Position numbers and translations under genes: made by a program. From Paragyromitra xinjiangensis (taxonomy: Eukaryota; Ascomycota; Pezizomycetes; Pezizales; Discinaceae), in contig JBCAMK010000021.1 of assembly GCA_038503065.1 (NCBI GenBank), positions 1,240,001 to 1,304,000 on the forward strand: a DNA stretch of 64,000 nt. Direction: 5' to 3'. A model generated the notes under the pieces. It worked only from the letters and a program-made list of their open reading frames with translations. It was not told where the DNA came from and did not search any database. Shown here one piece after another: positions 1-10,604 of this stretch. The first letter of the stretch is position 1, and every line of letters begins with the position of its first letter.

Positions 1-886
1 GCTCACCAAATACTCCCCCGCCGCGCTCGGTATGAACCTCACTGCACTGACTGAGTGATCATGGCCTGTAAGCGTGCGAATGTTCTTGTACTCGTTATTC
101 GGATCCCACAATTTTATCGTAAGATCGCTCGAGCAGCTTGCCAGCAGCACCCCCGCTTTTGGCCCACCAAAATCTACATCCAGCACCGCTTTCGTATGTC
201 CCTTAATCGTTCGTTCCAGTTCTCCAAGCTCCCAATCCCAGATTTTGATAGTTGAGTCCTCGGAGGAGGAGGCAAGGACGGAAAAGATGGGGTGAAAAGC
301 GACTGATGTGACTGGATTGCGATGTCCAGTTAGGACGTGTCGCGCAGGGGCTCGTGGGAGCCAGGTAGAAGGGTCGACATTGCGGCGGGTGAGGGAGGTG
401 GGGGTAGCGGAGTCTAGTTCGGATTGGAGGGAGTTCAGGCGGGATTCGAGTTCCATTATCTAGAAGTAGGGTTAGGGGAGGGGGTGCTTTGTACGAGAGC
501 TCATGGCTGGACAGGCTATGACGCCGGTGAGAGGCAGGGCTGAATGTGCGACATACCTTCTTTTGTAACCTAACCACGCTGGTCCACTTTTTTTCCAGCA
601 GACCCTCATATTTCTTCATCTTGTCGATGTCTAGGAACTCGTCCCCTACGCCGAGCTCTTCCCGCAGCGCCGCACATGAATTCGGTAGGCCGGAGGACGA
701 AAAGTATGCGAGGATGGATTTGTGCCTGTAAACTCCGGAGGTTCACTAGGGATCAGCGAGCGGGAACATATGGGACAAACGCAGGAGAAGAGAGAGAGAG
801 GAGCGAGAAACGGTAGCGAGTGAGCAAGGGAGATCAACGCACAGTTCGTCCTTTTGGCGGGGAGCTAAGATGTTCACGGTATTCAT
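1..886 (-). CDS. pac1: Nuclear distribution protein PAC1/LIS1 homologue (partial, 3' end outside window)
   Basis: Dynein regulator (NudF/LIS1 family) acting in nuclear migration and spindle positioning. I assemble three exons on the minus strand: 843-886, 557-725 and 459 down to the window edge, with GT-AG introns of 117 and 97 nt. The N-terminus [20 protein letters not shown] is the LisH dimerisation motif. It is followed by [20 protein letters not shown] and a short coiled coil ([12 protein letters not shown], then IMELESRL). WD40 repeats start near [15 protein letters not shown] with the hallmark [10 protein letters not shown], then [19 protein letters not shown]. The sequence runs off the left edge in the third repeat ([13 protein letters not shown]). 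The start at 886 is the only ATG giving a LisH that splices cleanly. It is divergent from bub3 with a 906-bp shared upstream region. Identity is strong; exon borders are inferred. Confidence 0.93.
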
Positions 887-1792
887 GACGGCCTTCTCCG
901 GGCAGCGGAGCGCATGGGAGAGTTGCAGTGCAATCGGGAGAGGAGGCAGCGGAGGGAGGGGGTTGTAGATGTGGATTAGGGAGCAGCGAGTTGATTGGTT
1001 GATTGGCGAGAGAGATTGGTGGGTGTGGGGATGGATTGGGGGGGAGGGGGGTGGGTTTGTATGGTCGGGAGAGGGAGGGGATCAAGCTGGTGCTGGCTGG
1101 CTGGAATACGAGGAAGGAAGTAAAGTTCGTTATGAGGAGAAGTCAGAAAAAAAAGGCACGAGCTGTGTTCCTGTCTCGGTGATCTTTATCTGTATGTAGT
1201 CTGTGCTTTCTGACTGCCAACAACAATCCAAAAGCAGAGTGGGACTTGAGATATTCTTGTGCAGAGAGAAGAGAGATAAGGTCCAGGAGATATGCTATTT
1301 TATATTTTCCTATATTGATTTGTTCACGGGAGAGAGATGAATTGATTACTGGGAGATGATGATGATTCTGTCCGGAGATAAAGGACGGATGGGCAGAGAG
1401 ATTGAAGATGGGGATGAAGATGAGGGTGAAGATGAAGATGGAGATGAAGATAAAGATAAAGAAGAGAAAGCCTCTTTCTGGGATAAGACCACAAATAATC
1501 CTTCCTTCTCTCACTTACTCTCCTCTTCTCATCCCCCTTTTCCTCGCTTCAGCAACGTTGCAGCTGCAGGCGAGGGAGGAGACAGCCATGGATCGCCCCA
1601 CCATACATTCATTCATTCATTCACTCACTCCAGGCAGGGTAACCCTCACAAACACACGGCTCCCATCCGCCAAGCTTTGTTATCAGATCTTTATCCTCAG
1701 CCTCTTCACCTCAAGCTTTTGATCCCGTGAAAGCAACCAACAAAGCTCGCCGGATTCCCGGAAAAAACACCATCAGCACGAGACGAGACGCA
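887..1792. other. Shared upstream region of pac1 and bub3
   Basis: No gene is supported. It holds a purine-rich stretch (about 940-1090), a degenerate GATGAAGATGGA-type purine repeat at about 1400-1475 and a short CATT/ATTC tetranucleotide run at 1606-1630. Open frames here are translations of these simple repeats. Confidence 0.7.
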
Positions 1793-3080
1793 ATGACACA
1801 AGGTAAGTACAGTAAGCACTAACATCTTGACTCTCGCTCCTTTATCCTCCATCCATCCTATCGTGCTCCCCTTTTCAACTCTACCGGAAATCTAACAACC
1901 AATCTCAGCATCCCAATTCGAGCTCCTCAGTCCTCCAGAAGACGCCATCTCAGCTCTCACCTTCTCCCCTCGGAACCCTACGCGCCTCCTCGTCTCGTCC
2001 TGGGACAAGTATGTCCATCTTTACGACACGAATGCTGGCCTGAATGGCTCGAAACTGACCGCTTTGCCCCACGCAGCGCCTGTGCTGGACTGCTGTTTTG
2101 GAGAGAGTGACGGCGTCCTGTTTAGCGGGGGGTTGGACTGGCTGGTTAAACTGTAAATCTACCAAAATGGGCATTGATACCAGGAGAGAGCGGTTATTGA
2201 CGTTATGAGGTTTGGTTCGGCTGCAGATTTGACCCCGAAACCGGTAAAGAAACGACCCTTGGTACTCACGATGGCGGCGTCAAGTCAATTTGCTACAACA
2301 CTGAAATCAGTTTGTCCTCCTTTCTCTACCTTTCTAACACCCCACTAATCCCTCCTAGAATCCCTGATATCCGGTTCCTGGGACCATACCGTACGCCTAT
2401 TCGACCCGCGCTCCCCCGGGCAAACGTCAAAGCACCCACAACCGCATAAAATATTCTCCACCTCGACTATCAACCACACGCTCGTCGTCGCGATGGCTTC
2501 GCGCTCAGTCTACCTGTACGATGTACGAAATATGGCGGAGCCGTGGCAACGCCGCGAGAGCTCCCTGAAGTTTATGACAAGGACAGTGCGCTGCATGCCG
2601 AATGGGCAGGGATACGCAAGTAGTAGCATAGAGGGACGAGTCGCGGTCGAGTTCTTTGACGCGAGCGATGAGAGCCAGAAGAGGAAATATGCTTTTAAAT
2701 GTCATCGGCAGGTAGAAGATGGCGTGGACGTGGTGTATCCAGTTAATGCATTGGCGTTTCATCCTATGTGAGTACTCTAGGGTTGGTTTTGAGTTGCCAG
2801 TATGTTGATTATGTTTGATAGATACGGCACCTTTGCTTCCGGTGGTGGTGACGGGATTGTCTCCCTCTGGGACGGCATGGCGAAGCGTCGTCTGCGGCAG
2901 TACCAGAAATACCCCGCCAGCATTGCAGGGCTGTCGTTCAGCAACAATGGGAAATATCTGGCAATTGGCAGCAGCAGTGGTTTCGAGGACGGTAAGGGGG
3001 ATGGAACGTGTCCGCCAGAGAGTGTTAAGATTTTCGTTCGGGAGCTAGGCGAAGGTGAGGGCAAGGGTAAGGGACAGTAG
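1793..3080 (+). CDS. bub3: BUB3 mitotic checkpoint WD40 protein
   Basis: Seven-bladed WD40 protein that recruits BUB1 and MAD3/BUBR1 to kinetochores in the spindle assembly checkpoint. I join five exons: 1793-1802, 1909-2152, 2227-2309, 2359-2767 and 2822-3080, which gives 334 codons plus stop, all in frame with GT-AG introns. The protein starts MTQASQFELLSPPEDAIS and shows WD repeats at VSSWDKYVHLYD, SGGLDWLVKLFD, ISGSWDHTVRLFD and ASGGGDGIVSLWD. It carries the family block VYPVNALAFHP before the fifth exon. Rae1/Gle2 is the closest alternative, but the length and N-terminal block fit BUB3 better. The first coding exon has only 10 nt. The C-terminus ends in a Gly-Lys-rich tail. Confidence 0.93.
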
Positions 3081-5068
3081 GACTAGTGATGATATGGAAA
3101 GAACACAAAAGTAATATTCAAGTTGTGCAGTCTTTAAATTGGTTTGTTTCCTTGTCATGTGCAGCCCTTTTTTCTTCTCTTTTTAGCTTCTGTGGGAAAT
3201 GAGGGAGAGAAGATGTATTATTATGATGCACCTGGGAGAATGTGGTTCCGGGTGGGGAGTTTTGGTCGAATTTTTATTTCTCGTTTCTCTTGGGTTTGTT
3301 GTGGTGACGGTGGTTGTAGGGTATACAAATTAACTCGGTAGTATATTCGCGCTTCTGTCTGAGTGATTCAGTTGTGTAAAATTGAGAGGCTTGTTAGGAA
3401 ATCGACTGCTGGAATGGGTTAGTAAAGTTGGGTCAATGATTGAGATTAAAGTAGTCTTGGCATACTTTCGCTAAAGAAAAATGGTCATAGTCCTACCAAG
3501 AGTGTGGTATGGTATTGATCCTTCCAGTGAGAGCGGACTGGCTCTGGATATTGTTCGTTAACCTACTAGCTGAAACCCTTTGGGAGGGTTTGTAATTTTG
3601 TGCTCGTCTCGGTCTTAGGAACTTGAAGTTGTTTTTGAATCGATATGCAGGGGGGGGGTAAGTAGCTAGATAAATGAATCGTCAGATACATCTAATTGTT
3701 GTGATACGCTTGAGCATTGGGTAGGAGTGACTATATTTTCTAGTTCCGGTCTGGTTTGGGGATCGTCAGGTGGAAGATCCGACATATTATTTTTTGCATA
3801 GGTGATATGGCCCTCAACAATGTCTGGGATCTCTATAACTTGGTGCTACTGCCGTATGTACTCTCGAGGAACAGTGTAGCAAGAACTGTGTTAAGTTTAA
3901 CTTAGGGCAGGGTTGGTCATATTTCTGAAGTACGTACGGTATTAGTCTAGCAGAGAAATCCTTGAGTAAATTCGGCGGGTGTGGAGTTGTGCTACCTTAA
4001 TCATGATGATTCAATGCGTCAGGAGTGTAGGTTTGAGGACGGGTGTGTTCGCCTGGCATGATTGGTATCCTCTGCAATACCAGACAAATGATGCTTCGGA
4101 CCTGAATTGTGGGTGTACTGCGGGAGCTCATCCTATTGAATCTAGATAGTTGATGGAAGATTCAATGATACGCAGGACTGTGGAAGAAGTGGGGAAGTAG
4201 CACGTGGTTCGAGTAAGGAACGAAGGACTCAGTGAGTCAGTAACACGTGAAATTAACATAGGATCAAAATCTCGGTAACATATTCGCAACAAGCCTAGCA
4301 GATCATCACTCGAGTGATGATTTATGATGCCATATTGAGATCGGGAAGTCTAGCTCCTTACATGTACAGTCCCGTTCGAAAAGCCTTGGCACCCCTCCTA
4401 CTGCCGGCAGATTGAGACTATAATTTCTGTAGGAGGTACATGTAGTGATATATAATTGTTAGATGTTATTCAGATATCAGTATTTCCAAAGTTTTCTTCT
4501 CTTTTAATTTACTGTTCCCTAGTCGATCTACAACAATTTGGTTTGCTATCAATAGTTTTTAAGGTGCTAGGACTTTGTGAACGCGACTGTCCATGTACAT
4601 AGCTGTCGATCGAATTAAATTTGCTGAGAATAAATAGCTATGGATTGGCGGTGAGTCAGAATATCCAAGCGTATGTAGATAATGACTCTTAAACTAAGAG
4701 ATAAGTGGTGATTGGCCTCAACACGGGCATGAGTCGCTTATGCAACTCTGCAGCATACATCCCGTTTGCAGCCATTGTTGTACACGGCCTTGGGAGTCGC
4801 GGATAATCGAGACCACCAGAGATGCTTTGGGCCCTCCTAGGTATTAAGTATGCGTATGGATGTTGTTAGAATAGGTGAGTGACGTTTAAATTTCCAGTGA
4901 TCCAATGGCACAAGATAGAGTTGGATGCTGTGCTGCACGTCACGAGATAGAAAAGAGTCTACATAAAGCTTGTATACTTGCCCCTCTTCATCTCCATATT
5001 CAATCCAAATCAACCTCCTTCCATCGAAACCTTTCTAGATACGGAGCAACGCCTAGAAGTTTGCGAGA
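3081..5068. other. Intergenic, no gene seen
   Basis: About 2 kb of AT-rich sequence without a convincing open frame. Two TACATGTA palindromes lie 68 bp apart at 4369 and 4437, each next to a short GGAGG/CTCCT context. Nothing else is recognised. Confidence 0.6.
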
Positions 5069-6728
5069 ATGGGTACCAGAGGCTACATTGTCGTCCGCTT
5101 TAGAAGTATTTCCATCATTCAAACCTCAACTCGGCGAAATCTTTTAACTCGCAAGGAATATAGAAAAGTATTATGTTACATTCAACTCCAGTGACTCTTA
5201 TCCAAGTTATCTGGGTGAGGTTCTGGTGTCGGAGATTCCAAAAGATCCTGCAGAGTTTGCTAGTATTTGCTCCTACTTCTTAATCACGTCTGATCGGTGC
5301 TTACCTTATCTAGAATGGCTTTCCAAGATGGTTAAGACGTATGAAAAGATGGAGGAGAAGTCCAAAGGCCTATCATCAGTTACTGCCGATCGGGAACAGG
5401 CTGTCAAAGCTGTTGAATTTGATAGTGGAAACCCCCAGAAAGCTCTTGAGCTTGTACCATTGCTTGCCGGGCCAGAGAATTTCGAGGACCCTCCAACTTT
5501 CTGGCCTCCAACTTTCTGGCCTCCGATCAACACCTTATTCACCGAATGGATCTATACAACTGACCTTGACCGCTTGATTTTCTCCGTGGGCTCCCGTACA
5601 TTTCGTGATCGTCACTGCAGAGACCCCGTCCAATTCTATGACCATTTCAAACTAGATGACATACCCGAGGGTTGGGCCGACGAATTAGACCCTGTTTCTA
5701 ACAGGGTTGAGAAAACGGGTTTGAATGGAACGTTTGTCGACTATCCGAAACCAGAGCCAGCTCAAAGTCTTCTCGATCTATATGAGCGTAACCATCCTGT
5801 CATCTTTCAGGCTTCACTTCCTGCTTCTACTTCGGTTGACGAGTTTATTTCTACCGAGCTTCTGCGGGACTTCACACAGCAACCAAGCGACTCCGACTAT
5901 AGGTACTTTTTACACCTCAATGAGTGGGGTCCGAATGATCCTCAATTTAAGCAACTTGCATTTGGCCTTCTTTGCCTTTCAAGTTCTCCTGATATTCTTA
6001 CTGACTATGGGGAATTGGAACATGCCCTGTTCGAGTGCGCATACCCAGTTGCCTCCGAATTCTGGTTTGACGGCATTTACATCATCTTCGAAACGCATCT
6101 CGACCATCCTGATAACTTCAAGGCTGCGGTTGTCAAAGCGATTTGTGCGAAAGAAGCGTTTTTAGAGGAACAGTTTACAGCGTTGGTATTCTCGATCCGG
6201 CACGTCGTCGTGATCGAAGTTGACAGCGACGGGGCCGTAAAACACACCGAGCCGATCTTAGTCGTCGACGAATTAGGAGAGCACTGCGCCTTTGATGATC
6301 CTAGGAATTTTGGCTTCCGAACCATCATTGCTGTTCTGTCTCATGGCCGTGCACAACTTGCTATAAAGAATGAACTCAAAGCTGGCCCAATCAGTCCAGC
6401 AAACCTTCCCAACGAGCTCTTACTCCGCATTCTAGAACTCACTAATGTAAAGACTAGAGATGTCTTACGGAACAGCTCAAGGCTTCTAAGGCGCTTGGCA
6501 GACGCAAAAAGACGTATCGGCCGGTACACGCTCAATGGGCTGGGTCCTCAGAATACTATTTCCGCCACCGTGCAGGACTCTGGCGAGTTGGTTTTGTTAG
6601 TATTGGCCAGATATGCAGCACCAACTCAACGATATATTGTAAAGTTCAGCCATCAAGGGGCTAAGGCTAGAGGGTTACCCTATTATTTTTTGGTGGATTA
6701 TTCGAAATTGAAGGAAGATGAGTGCTAG
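5069..6728 (+). CDS. Fungus-specific MGTRGY-family protein with F-box-like C-terminal segment
   Basis: Function unknown. The long open frame from 5148 has no ATG near its start. An ATG at 5069 with a 58-nt intron (5106-5163) gives MGTRGYIVVRFRKKYYVTFN followed by SSDSYPSYLGEVLVSEIPKDP. This matches the N-terminus I know from a lineage-specific fungal family of hypothetical proteins beginning MGTRG. Exons are 5069-5105 and 5164-6728, giving 533 residues. A perfect 15-nt tandem duplication near 5492-5523 encodes TFWPP twice. Near residue 430 the segment LPNELLLRILELTNVKTRDVL looks like an F-box core, which would mean SCF ubiquitin-ligase linkage; that is weak because only the first helix is clear. 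A TAA at 5145 lies inside the proposed intron, so an unspliced reading would be a broken gene. Confidence 0.65.
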
Positions 6729-7626
6729 GCGGAGGATTCTTAGGGTTAGAAAAGTGGTTGGAATCTATATGCTACGATATCTCATGTATTGCAAGGGCAT
6801 TTATTCGAATTGAGTAAAAATTCAGGGAGCTGTTAGCAATTGAATTAACGATAAATTATCACCGAGTAAGCTGGACTTTTGGCCCTTGCTTTATCCTAGG
6901 CTATAATATTGCTTACTTTTGTTTGCTTCGGTGTGACATTCCTGGCTTGTTCGTCTTGTGATGTTAGTGCTCCAAGTACTTGATTAGCACCGAAGGCCGC
7001 CGACAGGGAGTCCGAGAAATGACTACATGTATTTAACGGAGAAATGAGAGAGAGAGAGGGATTCCAAGGGAGAATCTCTTTGGAGCAGGATTTGAATTGA
7101 GCGAGAAATCAGTTCTCAAAGCTGGTGATTGTTGTCTGGGAAGTACATGTATGCCTAGGAAAGGCCGAGAGAAACACTCTCGACATGAAAACAAACCTAC
7201 ATGAGTCTTACATGTAGCGTAGAACTCATGTTTCTTTCTTGTGCGTTAACTATATGCGGGAGACGAGAAAAATACATTTTCGACTAATCTGGGATGGTGT
7301 GAGGAGAGTAGCAGGATTTGATCTTACACGAGTTACACCCGTATAAAGTTGTCACAGTGCACTACCAGAAATTGGTTTTACTACGGTCTACGACATCTTT
7401 TAGGGCTTTTCGTGACGTAGAAATCTACCTTTAGATTGCAGACTATCACTCATCCAATGCATGTGGCGCACAAGTATATTATTATTAAATCACCAGGGGC
7501 TGCCTATGTGTTATTGGTAGGAGGGAGTGGTAGGAGGGTGGATTTCACAGCAAAGGTATATTGGTTCATGATGACTCTCCCGTCTATTTAATACACTAAA
7601 CTGGTTTAGAGTCTACTCAATTGTGA

Positions 7627-7697
7627 AGCCAAAATATTCCTCGCTTCTCACCTCACTCGCTTCGCTCGTTGCGCTCAGATCTCGTCATATTTTGGCT
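7627..7697. repeat. Inverted repeat with CTCGCTTCGCTCG-type core
   Basis: AGCCAAAATAT at 7627-7637 is the exact reverse complement of ATATTTTGGCT at 7687-7697. The 49-nt spacer carries a quasi-repetitive CTCACTCGCTTCGCTCGTTG run. It may be a transposon terminus or a hairpin relic; no target-site duplication is seen. Confidence 0.5.
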
Positions 7698-7888
7698 CCC
7701 TCGTTCCCGTGATATATTACTTAGAACCAATTACATTACGTATGAGCGTAGTTCAGCAAGGTAGCGCCCAGAATCTGCCCTTTTCCTATTTTTATACAAG
7801 GCCCTCTGAATTTTCTTCGTTTGTTGGAAGTGGGATGTTTCAGTCAGCTTTCAGGAAGCAAGCTATGGTGCTTTCTTGCTAGCAGTTG

Positions 7889-8011
7889 ATGTGTTCGGTC
7901 ATAGAATGATGAAGATGAGCCATCCCGTCCGCTCTGGCACATCCAAGCATCTTATCGCCTGGTTAGTACTGCAGTGGGTGACCATGTGGGAATCCCAGGT
8001 ACTGAACGCAT
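7889..8011 (+). rRNA. 5S ribosomal RNA gene, dispersed copy
   Basis: The segment carries 5S landmarks in order: CATAG after the 5' stem, CCCGTCCGCTCTGG (helix II-III region), CCAAGC in place of the usual TTAAGC of loop C, then CTGGTTAGTACT and GTGGGTGACCATGTGGGAAT with CCCAGGTACTG. The ends pair: ATGTGTTC at 7889-7896 with GAACGCAT at 8004-8011 forms an eight-pair helix I with one G-U pair. A TTTTT run at 8014-8018 is a Pol III terminator in the right place. Length (123 nt) fits 5S. Dispersed 5S copies are normal in Pezizomycotina. Loop C differs from the textbook form, but the truncated copy near 57.4 kb shares the same CCAAGCAT, so this is probably the species form and not decay. Confidence 0.8.
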
Positions 8012-8958
8012 TATTTTTGCTAAGTAGTAAGACGGATAGTAGCGGAGCTTGGCTAATGCTAGGGATTTTGGGCCACCCGTTCCACATATATGGATTTGCT
8101 GGGGCGACTGTCTAAAACTAACTAATCTAAAGTATACGGTACATATCTTGGATCGTTCTCAAAAAACCGCCTAAAACCGAACTCTCTAAAAATTTGACGA
8201 GGGAAATCGAAGGCCTATGAAAATCTGCTCCTGGGGTCGTTGTATTCGCAACCTCTCACTGTTAAGGATTAGAAATAGCACATTCAGTTGGAGGAATCAC
8301 TTTATCCTAAGAAAATTTAATAGGAGCGCTGTATAATACGTTGGCAAGTGCTTTCTTTCCTCAATACGTGGGAAGATGTAATATTCGGGCATTTTCTTGG
8401 AACATGCCCGTGTATATTCTTGAAGTCCTCGCAAAAATCAATCTGGATATACGAGTGGTCTGAGATTACGAAACAGGGTATAAACCCCGTAGTTAGCTGG
8501 GGTACCCGAATCTGATATATGCTAATCAAACGTAATCACTTCTGAAGCGAAAGACGAAATTTATGACTTACCACAGATATCGTACGTGATTTGTTTATAG
8601 TGACACATGCTTGGGAGATGTGCTTTTTATAGGGGAAGTGAGGATTATAGGGACTAATTAAGAAGTGGTTTGGTAGGGTGTTTGTTTAGTTTGGATGACT
8701 GATGCGGATATGTATCGATCGATATAACTTAGTGTACATGTAGTAAATAAAAAATTAAGTAGGAGAGAGGGTTGGCGTGGGCCTATTTATCTTGTGGCGG
8801 GCCCATTCAATTCGTAGTATATGAGGAAGTTTATACTATTGGTGAGATTATCGATATAGAATTGGGTTGAACAAAGTTGTACTTTTAGGTCGGAACTCTA
8901 GAGGGTGGGAATGATATGAATTAACGTGTAAATTTTTAAGGGAAAGGGCGATGATATA

Positions 8959-9192
8959 CTAGCCAAAAAACAAAGTCTGTTCGGTTCGGTACAAGCAACG
9001 TGTGGGAAAGCCTCAAGAACGACAAACTCCTTTATTTCTTATGCATCCTGATTCACATGAATACGTCCTGCTGTAACCATATGGAGTTCCTCTATTTCGT
9101 TTTATTAATTTCTATGGCTATAGCGAGATGTAGTTCAATAAGTGGAGGGTCGTTGCTTTGTACCGAACCGAACAGACTATTTTTTTGGCTAG
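8959..9192. mobile_element. MITE, 234 bp, with 42-bp terminal inverted repeats and TA duplication
   Basis: Left terminus CTAGCCAAAAAA at 8959 and the right terminus ending at 9192 are near-perfect inverted repeats over about 42 bp (8959-9000 and 9151-9192). Both contain TCTGTTCGGTTCGGTACA, with small length differences in the A run and near GCAACG. TA dinucleotides flank it at 8957-8958 and 9193-9194, the target preference of Tc1/mariner/pogo elements. The interior has no transposase frame. Its short size and close termini suggest a relatively recent non-autonomous insertion. Confidence 0.85.
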
Positions 9193-9706
9193 TATCATTG
9201 TGTAGTCTCATACCCTGGTTTGTTACATGACTAACTAAGCTATTCATTATGAGAATCTGCCCTTAGGGTCGGTATGGGCAATCGTCCTCTGTTAGATTGG
9301 CAATAGAACACCAAGTTAGAAATGTTACTTCGTTTGATTCTTCTACCCGCCTCCCGAGAAAAAGAAAAGAAGTGAAGGAAAACGAACAGGAAAAGAAAGG
9401 ATTTCTATTTACAACATAAAAACAGCCAGAAAAATGGAAGAAACACTAACACGACTTCCCCACCCGAAGTCCTTCCCCCGTCCCGTATTCAATCAACCTT
9501 TTTAAGTATAGTGAGTTGCGATTATATTCTTTTTTTTTTACCAAAACAAAAAAAAGAGAAAAATTTCCACAGATTGGTTGTTGGGGGATTTGTGGCTAAA
9601 AGTCTCGCGGTGAAAAATACAGGTGGGTAGGGTTACAAGCTCGTGGCGGTTGGGATAGGCAAGCTCGTTCTGGGTTGTTTTATTTTGTTTAGGGAGGGTT
9701 AGGGAT

Positions 9707-10604
9707 TTATTCGACCCCAGCGGTGTGTTCGGCCCCGGAGCCCACAGAAGATCCACCAAATGCAATCGAACCGTCAAGCGCAATCATTTCCGCAAGGATA
9801 TCCAGAACGTGCTAAGAGCATATTAGTTAGTAATCTTTTCTACGAGTTTACATGGAACGATTTGTACCTTTGGTACTGTCTTGTCGTAGATGCTGATAAG
9901 GTCCTTAGGCTGTGGGTAAACCTTTAGTGCCTTGTAGAAGCACAAGGCGGCATCGAGAGCTTTTTCGGCTCCTATTATCCCACCGAAATGTCAGTACTCA
10001 TTCTTTGAAAATCCCCCACTCGCGCACTTTCTATCCTCTGCCCCATCACTGTCCCTATAAAACACCAACAATTCCCAAAACGGATTCTCTCAAGACGAAC
10101 CTTCTTGACACAATCCCTCCCCTTGAGCGACCTCGTTCATGAAATATGCTTCCTTCTCCTCTACATCTGTTGGGAAACCCTCCAACTGTGCATCTCGTAC
10201 AGCTGCAACAAGTAGTCGTCGCTGTTCCGCATGCGCAGCTTCAGCCTGAGCTTTTTGGCTACGGGCATGTCGCTTCTTGTCGCGCTTCAGGGCTTTGCGG
10301 AATTCGGGATCATTGCGGCGCTTGTAGTCGAAATAAAAAGCGTCTATTTGGGTTAGTTACCCTGTTGAGTTACAGTGGAGACTGGCCGACTGTGGGTGTG
10401 AAATCGTACGAGCCATTGAGCGGGCCGTGCAAAAAGAGGGGAAAACCTACAAGCTGTGATCGATAAATCGGATGTATATCAGCGAAAAGTTTAGAGAAGT
10501 AGATAGAATAGATGTTTCGGTAGCCACCGATGGATGTTGAACTCACCACCTCCGACCGCAACCAATGTCGCCACGCCTGTCACAACCAGCGTCGATGTCT
10601 GCAT
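9707..10604 (-). CDS. tom20: Mitochondrial import receptor subunit TOM20
   Basis: Outer-membrane receptor of the TOM complex that binds amphipathic presequences. Four exons on the minus strand: 10547-10604, 10101-10343, 9868-9971 and 9707-9811, giving 169 residues with GT-AG introns. The N-terminus [20 protein letters not shown] is the single membrane anchor, followed by the conserved [19 protein letters not shown] and a basic Lys/Arg- and Ala-rich helix. The receptor core is [18 protein letters not shown], then [20 protein letters not shown] and DKTVPK, the TPR-like presequence groove. The C-terminus is [15 protein letters not shown] with a Gly-Ser tail. Length matches fungal TOM20. Its 3' end lies about 0.5 kb from the MITE. 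Confidence 0.94.

Larger units (their letters stand above)
6729..9706. other. Intergenic repeat-bearing region
   Basis: No protein gene is supported in 3 kb. It contains four TACATGTA palindromes (7024, 7144, 7209, 8735), a CACTA-like terminus at 7360, a hairpin at 7627-7697, a 5S rRNA gene at 7889-8011 and a MITE at 8959-9192; the last three are listed separately. Homopolymer T and A runs lie at 9530-9560 near the TOM20 3' end. Confidence 0.6.

Noticed and set aside
1143..1514. Minus-strand frame rich in Phe/Ile (FIFIFISIFIF)
   Set aside because: It is the antisense translation of a GATGAAGATGGA-type purine microsatellite.
4905..5147. 80-codon frame upstream of and in frame with the MGTRGY gene
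   Set aside because: The MGTRGY start with a 58-nt intron lies inside it in another frame and explains the family N-terminus better.
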